Source: Nitrincola alkalilacustris
Lineage (GTDB): Bacteria > Pseudomonadota > Gammaproteobacteria > Pseudomonadales > Balneatricaceae
Direction of reading: 5' to 3'
Assembly (NCBI RefSeq): GCF_008973755.1
Contig: NZ_WBOM01000004.1
Location: 428,091-492,090, forward strand
Length of the DNA stretch: 64,000 nucleotides
The notes under the pieces are model-generated. The model had not been told where the DNA came from and made no database searches. It worked only from the letters and a program-made list of their open reading frames with translations. Both the position numbers and the translations under genes were made by a program. Each line of letters opens with the position of its first letter. Positions within the stretch are counted from its first letter, which is position 1. Of the stretch, positions 23,052 to 31,260 are shown piece after piece.

Positions 23052-23063
23052 GCCTGACAGACG

Positions 23064-23094
23064 GCAGGCTGCCCACCTCAACAGGGCAGCCTGC
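23064..23094 (+). terminator. Hairpin after the hydantoinase gene
   Basis: GCAGGCTGCCC at 23064-23074 and GGGCAGCCTGC at 23084-23094 form a perfect 11-bp stem with a 9-nt loop, 13 nt after the stop codon. The T-run after it is poor, so termination may be partial. Confidence 0.6.
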
Positions 23095-23360
23095 TCAATT
23101 CATGACAGTACAGGGTCCATCTTACTGACCGATATCAATAACTTTGCCGAATCACAAAAAGCCCTGTCGCTTTTCCGACATTTACGGGTTGCCCGAGCCT
23201 GAAAACCTGTTTACCCTGAATAATGCTCGGATAAAGGACTTGTTCAATGGACTTCGGGCAGGGTAAAGCGGTGAACCAGAATCCCACAAGGATTCCACCA
23301 TCCCGACCTTCAGTGTGCGACACCCGCAGGCTGAATCAGATAAAAAATAAGGAAACAATA
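23095..23360 (+). other. Structured leader upstream of the TctC-type gene
   Basis: With the hairpin before it, this fills the 309-bp gap. Complementary segments are present: TTTACCCT (23210-23217) with AGGGTAAA (23260-23267), TGCCCGA (23190-23196) with TCGGGCA (23254-23260), and CCGAGC (23193-23198) with GCTCGG (23225-23230). The last two pairings exclude each other. No known riboswitch was recognised. AAGGA precedes the downstream ATG. Confidence 0.35.
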
Positions 23361-24326
23361 ATGAAGAAGAACTTTTTTGGCACGGCACTTCTTTCCGCCA
23401 CTCTGGCATTTGGCGGCCTTGGCCTGGCGCAGGCAGCAGACTTCCCCAGCAAACCCCTGACACTGGTGGTCGGTTTCGGCGCTGGCGGAAGTACTGATAT
23501 TCAGGCTCGTGTGCTGGCTAACGTTCTGCAGGAAAATCTGGGGCAGCCAGTCAATGTCGTGAATCAGCCGGGAGCAGGTGGTGCGGTTTCACTGACTCGT
23601 CTGATGCACAACAATGATGAAGGTCACACTTTTGTCTACGCAGGCACGGCCGGCACGCTGACCTTCGCACCTCATGCGCACGAAACCAGCTTCAGCCTTG
23701 ATGACTTCCGATACGTTGCCAGCATCACTACTGTGCAGCACGCCATAGTCACCGGCAAGGATCGTCCATTCGGCGATACCTGGGAAGGGCTGCTTGAGTA
23801 TGCAAAGGCCAACCCAGGAACCAGCTATGCCTCACAGCATGCACTGGACCGTATCCTGATTGAACATATCATGGAGAAAGAGGGTCTTGATCTGCGTATC
23901 GTACCGACATCCGGTGGCGCTGGCATGGCACCCCTGATTCTGTCCGGTGATGTTGCCTTTGGTTACAGCGGCGGCACCCATTCAGGTTATGCCGAGACTG
24001 GCGAAATGCCAGTACTGCTGAGTCTGGATAAGGATCGCCTGATCGCTTTCCCGGATGCTCCGACACTTGCCGAAGCCGGCTATGACCTGGATCTTTCTGA
24101 TTTCCGTGTGGTTGTGGTACCAAAAAACACCCCGGATGCACATGTCGAAAGGCTTGCAGAAGCACTGGAAGCGGCAACCAAGGACCCACGCTTTATCGAA
24201 ATCACGGAAGAGCGTATTCTGATGCCGGTCACCTTTGTTGCAGAAGCAGAAGTCACTCAGATGCTGCGCGACCAGTCTGAAAACTATCGTCAACTGCTCG
24301 AAGAGATGGGCGGCGTTGTCGAATAA
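23361..24326 (+). CDS. TctC/Bug-family periplasmic solute-binding protein
   Basis: A 321-residue protein with a cleavable signal peptide (KKNFFGTALLSATLAFGG, cleavage after AQA near residue 23). The mature protein starts with FPSKPLTLVVGFGAGGSTDIQAR, the Bug-family signature, and has PVNVVNQPGAGG near residue 70. These proteins bind carboxylates for tripartite tricarboxylate transporters or for sensing. I chose the ATG at 23361, with AAGGA upstream; the 38 extra upstream codons are not conserved-looking. No TctA or TctB membrane gene is nearby, so it is an orphan, possibly serving the hydantoinase pathway. Confidence 0.9.
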   Translation: MKKNFFGTALLSATLAFGGLGLAQAADFPSKPLTLVVGFGAGGSTDIQARVLANVLQENLGQPVNVVNQPGAGGAVSLTRLMHNNDEGHTFVYAGTAGTLTFAPHAHETSFSLDDFRYVASITTVQHAIVTGKDRPFGDTWEGLLEYAKANPGTSYASQHALDRILIEHIMEKEGLDLRIVPTSGGAGMAPLILSGDVAFGYSGGTHSGYAETGEMPVLLSLDKDRLIAFPDAPTLAEAGYDLDLSDFRVVVVPKNTPDAHVERLAEALEAATKDPRFIEITEERILMPVTFVAEAEVTQMLRDQSENYRQLLEEMGGVVE

Positions 24327-24344
24327 GTCACTGGCCTGACAAAC

Positions 24345-24385
24345 CCTGTCTGACAGTCACGCTAACGCGTTGCCTGTCAGACAGG
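24345..24385. terminator. Hairpin between convergent tctC-like and Tag-like genes
   Basis: CCTGTCTGACAG at 24345-24356 pairs perfectly with CTGTCAGACAGG at 24374-24385 (12 bp, 17-nt loop). T-tracts are weak on both sides, so it could be a terminator or a DNA-level element. Confidence 0.5.
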
Positions 24386-24393
24386 TACAGGCT

Positions 24394-25065
24394 TCAGTCA
24401 TCTACACTGCATGCCAATATCCGGGACAGGTGGCTATAGGGCAAGCCGGTTTCCTCATGCCACTGGTTGAATGCCATCTGCACCTGTAGCAGCCCCTTCT
24501 GAGAAGAAGGTGCCGCATCCAGCATTCCAGTATGTCTGAGCGCTCGGATCACATCACCGGACAGGACAAACCCATCCCAACCGATACTGCGCAAAAAGTA
24601 CTGAGGTGTTGCGCCCCCGAGGCGTGAGCCGCTTTTTTTCAACCACTGCAACAACCCAACCTGATCACTGGAGGGCCATTGCGCCAGAAAACACCCGAAC
24701 CCATTATGTTGCTGCGAGGCCTCTACAATCATCCGCGCATTATCAGGTACGGTACTGATCTTCTGCATATTACGCACAATGCGCTCATCCCGAGACAGGT
24801 TTTCCAGTACCTCGGGAGACACCTGCTGCCAGTAGACAGGCACAAACCCCTGAAACGCCTCCTCAAAACCCGGCCACTTATTGTTGATCACACGCCAGAC
24901 AAAACCCGCTTTGAAAATACACTGCGTGATCGCAGCCAGATAGCGGTCATCGGATGTGGCGCACAACTCATCCAGGCTGGCCACTCGCGGCAACAGAGCA
25001 TTCAACCCTTCAGCGCCCCCTTTTCTACTCATGGCACGTGCATGAATCACGTCAAAGTCCGACAT
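24394..25065 (-). CDS. Divergent DNA-3-methyladenine glycosylase I (Tag-like) protein
   Basis: A 223-residue protein resembling the Tag/COG2818 family of base-excision glycosylases. The segment ITQCIFKAGFVWRVINNKWPGFEEAF near residue 47 corresponds to the Tag helix with I-L-K-A-G-x-x-W, and SRLGGATPQYFLRSIGWDGFVLS near 147 to the later conserved block. It is longer than E. coli Tag (187 residues), and the N-terminal zinc-binding Cys and His are not evident, so this is a distinct subfamily. Activity on alkylated bases is inference. It is monocistronic. Confidence 0.65.
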   Translation of the reverse strand: MSDFDVIHARAMSRKGGAEGLNALLPRVASLDELCATSDDRYLAAITQCIFKAGFVWRVINNKWPGFEEAFQGFVPVYWQQVSPEVLENLSRDERIVRNMQKISTVPDNARMIVEASQQHNGFGCFLAQWPSSDQVGLLQWLKKSGSRLGGATPQYFLRSIGWDGFVLSGDVIRALRHTGMLDAAPSSQKGLLQVQMAFNQWHEETGLPYSHLSRILACSVDD

Positions 25066-25242
25066 TCTGCCTCCCTGAAATCAATGCCTGTGATCAGCCG
25101 GTATCCGTATACCCTCAGGCATGACAGACGCCTGAAGGATTGTCATTAGATTGATACCGATTGGGTTGCGGCTGAAACACGATTGCCTGATTGAAGTGAT
25201 ATACTAGGCCACCACATTTTCAATCGAGCAACCGATCATACC

Positions 25243-25635
25243 ATGAGAATCCTTATCCGCTATTTCTTCCGTCTTGTTCGCCTGATTCTGACACCGATCA
25301 TGTTGATCAGCGAAAAATTAACCACACCGACCGCCATCAGTCGCAGTGCAGATGAGCAAGCCCTGGTCGACCAGGCAACAAGCAACCTGGCACTATACCA
25401 ATTTCGCGCCTGCCCTTTCTGCATCAAAGTGCGCAAGGAGATAGCCCGCCTCAGTCTGACAATCGAAACCCGCGATGCAAGACAGGATGCACAACACCGT
25501 GCTGATCTGGAAACTGAGGGCGGTCGAATCAAAGTCCCCTGTCTGCGCATCCGGCATGATGATGGCAGCGAGGAGTGGCTCTACGAATCTGATGCCATCA
25601 ATCGCTGGCTGCAGCAGCGTTTTGAGGCGGCATGA
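25243..25635 (+). CDS. Membrane-anchored glutaredoxin-domain protein
   Basis: A 130-residue protein with a hydrophobic N-terminal anchor (residues about 8-23) followed by a glutaredoxin fold. The active site is CPFC in YQFRACPFCIKVRKEI near residue 55, with the cis-proline region KVPCLRI near 100 and a C-terminal helix. The two-cysteine site supports thiol-disulfide chemistry or glutathione binding. Positive residues precede the anchor, so the domain is probably cytoplasmic. A DUF3096 gene follows about 100 bp later on the same strand. Confidence 0.82.
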   Translation: MRILIRYFFRLVRLILTPIMLISEKLTTPTAISRSADEQALVDQATSNLALYQFRACPFCIKVRKEIARLSLTIETRDARQDAQHRADLETEGGRIKVPCLRIRHDDGSEEWLYESDAINRWLQQRFEAA

Positions 25636-25732
25636 TTGATATCAGGGCCCAAAGCGTCATATCTGTTGTTTAATGCCAGGTTCAGGGCGCATACTCCAAC
25701 CTCACTGAGATCCAGATAAAAAGGAACATATC

Positions 25733-25882
25733 ATGACAGTTGCACTGGCGCCCCTGATTTCGCTGATAGCGGGCATTCTGATTTTACTTGTTCCCAGGCT
25801 ACTCAACTATATCGTCGCCATCTATCTGATAGTGATAGGTGTGGTAGGCCTGTTCGGAATGGGCAGCTTCAATCTGAGATGA
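25733..25882 (+). CDS. DUF3096 family small membrane protein
   Basis: A 49-residue reading frame with AAGGA eight nt before the ATG. The product starts MTVALAPLISLIAGILILL, then PRLLNYIVAIYLIVIG, two membrane segments separated by a P-R-L-L-N-Y turn, which is the DUF3096 pattern. Function is unknown. Such genes are easily missed because of their size. Confidence 0.82.
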   Translation: MTVALAPLISLIAGILILLVPRLLNYIVAIYLIVIGVVGLFGMGSFNLR

Positions 25883-25899
25883 CCCGTTTGGCCAACTGC

Positions 25900-27366
25900 T
25901 CACTTGAGCAGTGAGCCCAGTATGCCGCGAAAGATCTTGCGACCAAGATTTCTACCGGCAGCCGAACCGAGGCTTCGCACCAGGCTTTTGACAAAAGCAT
26001 CAGAAGTGCTCTGTCGGTTACCGGCGGCACGACCGCTGTTCGTACCTGACCTCTTTTCCAGTTCGGCTTTATCTTTTTCGGCCTGCCTGGCAGCCGTTCG
26101 TTCAGCCAGAATTTCGTGCGCTGAATAAGGGTCGATAACATCCCGGTAACGTAGCTGGTTGTTGTCTTGAGCCAGAATAGCTGCACGTTCTTCCGACGAA
26201 GCAGGCCCCATCCTGGAGTGCGGTGGTCGGATCATTATACGTTCAACCGGGGCAGGGACCCCCTTGTCCTGAAGTGTGGAAACCAGCGCCTCTCCTACAC
26301 CCATCTCGGTAATGGCTGTAACGGTATCCAACGTCGGATTTGCTCGAAAAGTCTGAGCTGCGACTCTCACAGCCCTCTGTTCTCTTGGCGTGTAGGCACG
26401 CAGCGCATGCTGAATACGATTTCCCAGCTGCGCCAGAACAGTATCCGGTATATCGCTCGGACTCTGACTGATAAAGTAAACGCCGACACCCTTGGATCGG
26501 ATCAAGCGCACCACCTGCTCAATTTTCTCAAGCAAAACCTTGGGTGCATCACGAAACAGCAGATGCGCTTCATCAAAAAAGAACACCAGCACCGGCTGTT
26601 CAGGGTCACCCAATTCAGGCAACTGCTCGAACAGTTCTGACAGCAGCCAGAGCAGAAAGGTGGAGTAAACACGAGGGCTGCGTATCAAGGTATCAGCCGC
26701 CAGAATATTGATCATGCCACGACCGTCTAGACTGGTTTGCATGAAATCGCTCAACTGCAAGGCAGGTTCGCCGAAGAAATTTCTTCCCCCTTCGCGCTCC
26801 AGCATCAACAGACGTCTGAGAATTGCATTCACTGATGCCCTGGATACTCCATAACCTGGTCCCAGCTCTTTTCCATGCTCGCCGAGATACTCCAACGTGC
26901 TTCGCAGATCCGGCAGATCAACCAACAGCATCCCTTCGTTGTCGGCAAACTCAAATACCAGCGTCAGAATACTTTCCTGTGTTTCATTCAGATCCAACAG
27001 ACGCGACAGTAGTTGAGGCCCCATATCGGATATACTGGTTCTGACCGGTGTCCCCTGCTTCCCGAACAGATCCCAGAAGGCCACCGGATAACCGCGCTGC
27101 TGATATTGCTCAATACCGATCAACTGTAAACGTTCATCAATTTTTGCATGAGGCGTACCCGCCTGGCTGATCCCCGATACATCGCCCTTCACATCAGCCA
27201 TGAATACCGGCACACCGAGATCAGAAAAGCTTTCGGCAAGACATTGCAGGGTGACGGTTTTACCGGTACCTGTCGCTCCAGCAATCAAGCCATGGCGATT
27301 GGCGAAGCGGGGATTGAGTCCGCATTGAATCGCGCCGTTTCCACCGATAAGAAGTGAGTCATGCAT
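25900..27366 (-). CDS. YjgR/DUF853-family HerA-like ATPase
   Basis: A 488-residue P-loop ATPase of the HerA/FtsK superfamily. Walker A GATGTGKT is near residue 30, Walker B is VFFFDEAHLLF near 258, and a sensor-type SQSPSDIPD follows near 300. The C-terminal 80 residues are charged (AERTAARQAEKDKAELEKR) and then glycine-rich. E. coli YjgR is the same family and has no settled role. It ends 17 nt from the DUF3096 gene on the opposite strand. Confidence 0.88.
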   Translation of the reverse strand: MHDSLLIGGNGAIQCGLNPRFANRHGLIAGATGTGKTVTLQCLAESFSDLGVPVFMADVKGDVSGISQAGTPHAKIDERLQLIGIEQYQQRGYPVAFWDLFGKQGTPVRTSISDMGPQLLSRLLDLNETQESILTLVFEFADNEGMLLVDLPDLRSTLEYLGEHGKELGPGYGVSRASVNAILRRLLMLEREGGRNFFGEPALQLSDFMQTSLDGRGMINILAADTLIRSPRVYSTFLLWLLSELFEQLPELGDPEQPVLVFFFDEAHLLFRDAPKVLLEKIEQVVRLIRSKGVGVYFISQSPSDIPDTVLAQLGNRIQHALRAYTPREQRAVRVAAQTFRANPTLDTVTAITEMGVGEALVSTLQDKGVPAPVERIMIRPPHSRMGPASSEERAAILAQDNNQLRYRDVIDPYSAHEILAERTAARQAEKDKAELEKRSGTNSGRAAGNRQSTSDAFVKSLVRSLGSAAGRNLGRKIFRGILGSLLK

Positions 27367-27513
27367 TGTCCTGTCCCTGCCCTTGATATAACCCTGCTTA
27401 TCAGCTGATTCATAGCATGAGAAACTCGCTTACTGCAAGCCACCATCTGCATTGGAATCAGACAGCCTACCAGTAACACCCCGAACCTGGCCGAGGTACA
27501 GTCCATGCAGGGA

Positions 27514-28254
27514 TTATATCGCCAGACGCTGGCGAACCACCTCAAACAAACATACGCCGGTGGCGACCGACACATTCAAGCTGCTGATCTGGCCCAGCAT
27601 CGGGATCTTGACCAACTGGTCGCAATGCTCACGGGTCAAACGGCGCATGCCTTTGCCTTCTGCGCCCATGACCAGCGCCATGGAACCTTTCAGATCAACC
27701 TCGTACAGGGTGTGTTCGGCTTCGCCGGCCGTGCCGGTGATCCAGATACCGGCAGCCTGCATCTTCTGCATGCTTCTGGCCAGATTGGTGACTTGAATAT
27801 AGGGAACGGTCTCTGCCGCACCACAGGCAACCTTGCTGACCGTGGCATTCAGTGGTGCGGATTTATCTTTCGGCGCAATCACGGCCTGCACACCGGCTGC
27901 TTCAGCAGTTCGCAGACAGGCCCCCAGATTGTGCGGGTCGGTCACACCATCCAGCACCAGCAGCAACAGAGGTTCATCGTTACTGTCCAGCAGGTAGTCG
28001 AGATAGGTTTCGTCCTGCGCCTGCATCGGTTTGCAGTCGGCAACAATCCCCTGGTGTACACCGCCAGCCATATCATCCAGGCGTTTGCGTGCCGTCATCT
28101 GCACCGAGATACCCAGCTTGCTGGCTTCTTCCAACAGAGGCAGCAGGCGGGCATCTTCGCGGCCACTGAGTACAAAAAGGGTTTTCACACGATGAGGATC
28201 CTGCTTGAGCAGGGATGTGACGGCATGTATGCCGAAGACGATTTCAGAAGCCAT
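27514..28254 (-). CDS. rlmB: 23S rRNA (guanosine(2251)-2'-O)-methyltransferase RlmB
   Basis: A SPOUT-class methyltransferase modifying G2251 in the peptidyl-transferase P loop. The N-terminal substrate-binding domain ([11 protein letters not shown]) is followed by the SPOUT domain with the three SAM-knot motifs [30 protein letters not shown] and [14 protein letters not shown]. Length is 246 residues. In many relatives rlmB follows rnr; here it stands alone. Confidence 0.95.
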   Translation of the reverse strand: MASEIVFGIHAVTSLLKQDPHRVKTLFVLSGREDARLLPLLEEASKLGISVQMTARKRLDDMAGGVHQGIVADCKPMQAQDETYLDYLLDSNDEPLLLLVLDGVTDPHNLGACLRTAEAAGVQAVIAPKDKSAPLNATVSKVACGAAETVPYIQVTNLARSMQKMQAAGIWITGTAGEAEHTLYEVDLKGSMALVMGAEGKGMRRLTREHCDQLVKIPMLGQISSLNVSVATGVCLFEVVRQRLAI

Positions 28255-28367
28255 GACCGACCTGTGGTGTCAATAAAGCGTAAGTGGATGTTATTGGCGC
28301 CATTCTAGCACAGGCCCACTTATCCGGCATGCTGATCCGGTTGAGACGAAGAGTGGGCTGCCAGTTC

Positions 28368-31115
28368 TCAGTCAATCTGCTCTGTTTCGGGGTTATAGAT
28401 AGCATAGCGGTTACGACCGGCCTGCTTGGCAATATACATCGCCTGATCGGCATGTCGCAGCAGCGTGTCACCATCTGAGTCATCATCGGGGAAAAAGGTG
28501 ATGCCGATACTGGTTGAAACCAGCACCTCATGCCCATCCAGCATAAAGGGGGTCGAAATGGCAGTCTGTACACGTGACATGATCAGTTCAACCTGCACCG
28601 GTTCTTCCAGATCGCACAGCAGCAATACAAACTCATCCCCTCCCAGACGCGCCAGCGTATCACCACCGCGCAGTATCTCATTGAAACGCCTGGCGACTTC
28701 GACCAGCAGCGCGTCACCGGCAGCATGACCTAGTGAATCATTGATCGGTTTGAAGTTATCCAGATCCAGATAACACACCGCCACCAGTTTGCCTGTTCGA
28801 CGGCTGCGGGTGATAGCAAGCTGTAGCCGTTCAGCCAATAAACGGCGGTTAGGCACACCCGTGAGGCTGTCATACAGCGCCATATGCTGCAGCGCTTCCT
28901 CCTGCTCCTTGAGTTGGCTGATATCGCTGAACACGCTGACATGATGCAACACCTTGCCATTGTCGTCCCTTACTGCGGCGACCGACATGATCTTGGGGTA
29001 AATCTCGCCATTCTTGCGCCTGTCCCAGATTTCGCCACGCCAGTGATCCTGATCATTCAGGCTGCTGTAGATGGCATCGAAGTACTCATCGCTGTGTTTA
29101 CCTGAGCGTAATATGCTGGGGTGCTTGCCGATGATCTCCTGTGCCTCATAGCCGGTGATGCGGGTAAAGGCAGGATTGACATCCACGATGATATTCTCAG
29201 CATCGCTGATCATGATCGCTTCATAGCTGTTGGCAAACACGCTGGCTGCCAGGCGCAACTTGCGCTCATCCTGCCGCCGCTCGAAAGCGCTGATCGACTG
29301 ACCCATGATCGTCGCGATGGTGCTGACAAACACCTCTTCATCCGGCAACCAGTGGCGTGACCCACCGACATGCTCCAGACAGATCACGCCGACCAGTCGC
29401 CCGCCACTTCGGATACCGGCATCCAGCATCGCGCCGATGCCCAACGGCCTCAGATAGGGCTCAACCAGGTCTGCCGTGGCATCATGGCTCAGGACATCCT
29501 CGGCATTCAGCCACCCATGCCTCAGAATATGTTCGACATAACGCGGATATTCGTCATGGCTGAGTACCAGATGCTCAGAGGGTTTCAGTTGCCCCGCCTC
29601 ATAAAGGGAGATGCACCTGAAGCCGTCACCCGCATCAGACAGAAGCCAGATACCGGCACGCTGAACCTCCATGGTTTCAGAGACTTCTGCCACCAGACGA
29701 CAGGCCAGCGCCTGAATGCTCTCCTTACTCAAGGTCTGATCCACCAGCAGTGATGCCAGCAGGTTACGCTGCTGATTGGCAAAGCGTGTTTTCTGCGCCA
29801 GCTCGGCTGTACGCTCATTGACCTTGTATTCCAGGCTTTCAAACAGCTCGCGCAGGTGTCTGGCCATCACCTCGTAAGCGTCTGTCAGCTCATTGACCTC
29901 CCGCACCGGGGTGCAGGGTAACGGCGGCTGAGACCAGTCCTTGTCCGACAGCGCCAGCGCGCGCCGCTTCAGCAGCGTTACCGGCCGCACCAGCCAACCC
30001 GCCAGCCAGAGAGCAACCAGACCTGCCAACAGCATCGCTGCGAAGCTGAACCAGAGCGTCTGTTGCAGGTTGCGATTAACAAACGTCATGTACTCGGCAC
30101 GTGGTAATACCACAGCAATTTTCAGACGCAGACCCAGAGGATCAACAAACTCACGATAATTCAACAGGTACTCCTGACTCTCGTGCCTGAAGCGTGTCTG
30201 GCTCGGCATCTCTGTCTGGCTGGCCATTGCGATCGCTGCCGCTCTCAGCAGGGAATTTTGGCTGTCGATGGCATGGATGCGTATATATTGATCATTTTCC
30301 ACCTGGTACACAGGATCACCGGTAGAGGTAGCCAGCAACGCCCCCTGGCCTTCGGTGATAAAAGCTATCCCCTTCTGGCCAATTGATTCCTCTTGCAGAT
30401 AGCGACTCACCTGATTCAAGGCCACATCGCTGGAAAGCACACCAACCACGCCCTGCTCATTCTCGACCCGCACCGACAGCCCCATACCAAGGCTGTTCTC
30501 GTAGAAATAGCGGTAAACCGGGTACCAGACTGGCCCCTCTGACTCCAACGCTGCGCTATACCAGCCTCTGACACGAGGATCGTAATGCCCCAGATCCTCC
30601 ACCAAATCGCCCACACCAAAGTCCGAGGCCAAACGATAGGTGCGCAATACATCACCATTCTCTGGCAGCGCCGTCATCAGGGTTACATCATTGCTTTCCA
30701 GATCTCTGCTTGCACCGACATAGGCACCGTCCTCACGGCCAAAGGAGATAATCGTCAAAGACGGCAGGCTGCTGATCTGCACACTGAAGCGCCGCAACAT
30801 TTCCAGTGGCTGATCGGCCGAGAGGTCACCGGCAAGCAGCGAGCGCCGATTGGTTTCAAGCAGCAGACGTTGAATGGAGAAAAAACGCACCAACTGGCCT
30901 TCGATGCGGTTACCAACTTCCTGCGAGTAGCCTCGCTCAAAATGTGCGGCAGCACGCTGGCCATGATAGTGGGAGATGGCACTGATCAGCACAGCGGTAA
31001 ACAGTATAAGGAGAAGAACCGGCAGCGAGAACAGAAAACGGAGGGAGTATGCGCTCTTCAGTGAAAGGCGCGAGCGGATTACAGCCTGCTCTGACTCGTC
31101 AGCACGCTTGTTCAT
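28368..31115 (-). CDS. Membrane diguanylate cyclase (Cache-HAMP-GAF-PAS-GGDEF)
   Basis: A 915-residue sensor. The first membrane helix (LFSLPVLLLILFTAVLISAI) and the second near residue 350 enclose a periplasmic Cache-type ligand-binding region. A HAMP linker and coiled coil follow (AELAQKTRFANQQ). A GAF domain covers about 460-620, a PAS domain about 630-740 (ANSYEAIMISD, VNPAFTRITGYEAQEIIG), and a GGDEF domain the last 170 residues. The active site LARLGGDEF is intact and preceded by an RxxD inhibitory site (RGGD). No EAL domain. It should make cyclic-di-GMP in response to an unknown external and an internal cue. The start may be this ATG or a GTG two codons upstream. Confidence 0.9.
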   Translation of the reverse strand: MNKRADESEQAVIRSRLSLKSAYSLRFLFSLPVLLLILFTAVLISAISHYHGQRAAAHFERGYSQEVGNRIEGQLVRFFSIQRLLLETNRRSLLAGDLSADQPLEMLRRFSVQISSLPSLTIISFGREDGAYVGASRDLESNDVTLMTALPENGDVLRTYRLASDFGVGDLVEDLGHYDPRVRGWYSAALESEGPVWYPVYRYFYENSLGMGLSVRVENEQGVVGVLSSDVALNQVSRYLQEESIGQKGIAFITEGQGALLATSTGDPVYQVENDQYIRIHAIDSQNSLLRAAAIAMASQTEMPSQTRFRHESQEYLLNYREFVDPLGLRLKIAVVLPRAEYMTFVNRNLQQTLWFSFAAMLLAGLVALWLAGWLVRPVTLLKRRALALSDKDWSQPPLPCTPVREVNELTDAYEVMARHLRELFESLEYKVNERTAELAQKTRFANQQRNLLASLLVDQTLSKESIQALACRLVAEVSETMEVQRAGIWLLSDAGDGFRCISLYEAGQLKPSEHLVLSHDEYPRYVEHILRHGWLNAEDVLSHDATADLVEPYLRPLGIGAMLDAGIRSGGRLVGVICLEHVGGSRHWLPDEEVFVSTIATIMGQSISAFERRQDERKLRLAASVFANSYEAIMISDAENIIVDVNPAFTRITGYEAQEIIGKHPSILRSGKHSDEYFDAIYSSLNDQDHWRGEIWDRRKNGEIYPKIMSVAAVRDDNGKVLHHVSVFSDISQLKEQEEALQHMALYDSLTGVPNRRLLAERLQLAITRSRRTGKLVAVCYLDLDNFKPINDSLGHAAGDALLVEVARRFNEILRGGDTLARLGGDEFVLLLCDLEEPVQVELIMSRVQTAISTPFMLDGHEVLVSTSIGITFFPDDDSDGDTLLRHADQAMYIAKQAGRNRYAIYNPETEQID

Positions 31116-31197
31116 AACCACCCATTTATCTGTTGCTGACCTTCAATCCGGAAGGTGCTTTATTATGTTGGGTCAGATTTGAGTGTAGCGTGCAATT

Positions 31198-31231
31198 GGC
31201 CCTGAAACCAGCAACGGAATGTTTCAGGGCC
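31198..31231. terminator. Hairpin after the StcD-like gene
   Basis: GGCCCTGAAAC at 31198-31208 pairs perfectly with GTTTCAGGGCC at 31221-31231 (11 bp, 12-nt loop). It lies 30 nt beyond the stop of the leftward oxidoreductase gene. T-tract weak. Confidence 0.6.
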
Positions 31232-31260
31232 AGCCTTGCATCATTAACCTGTAAAAATGC

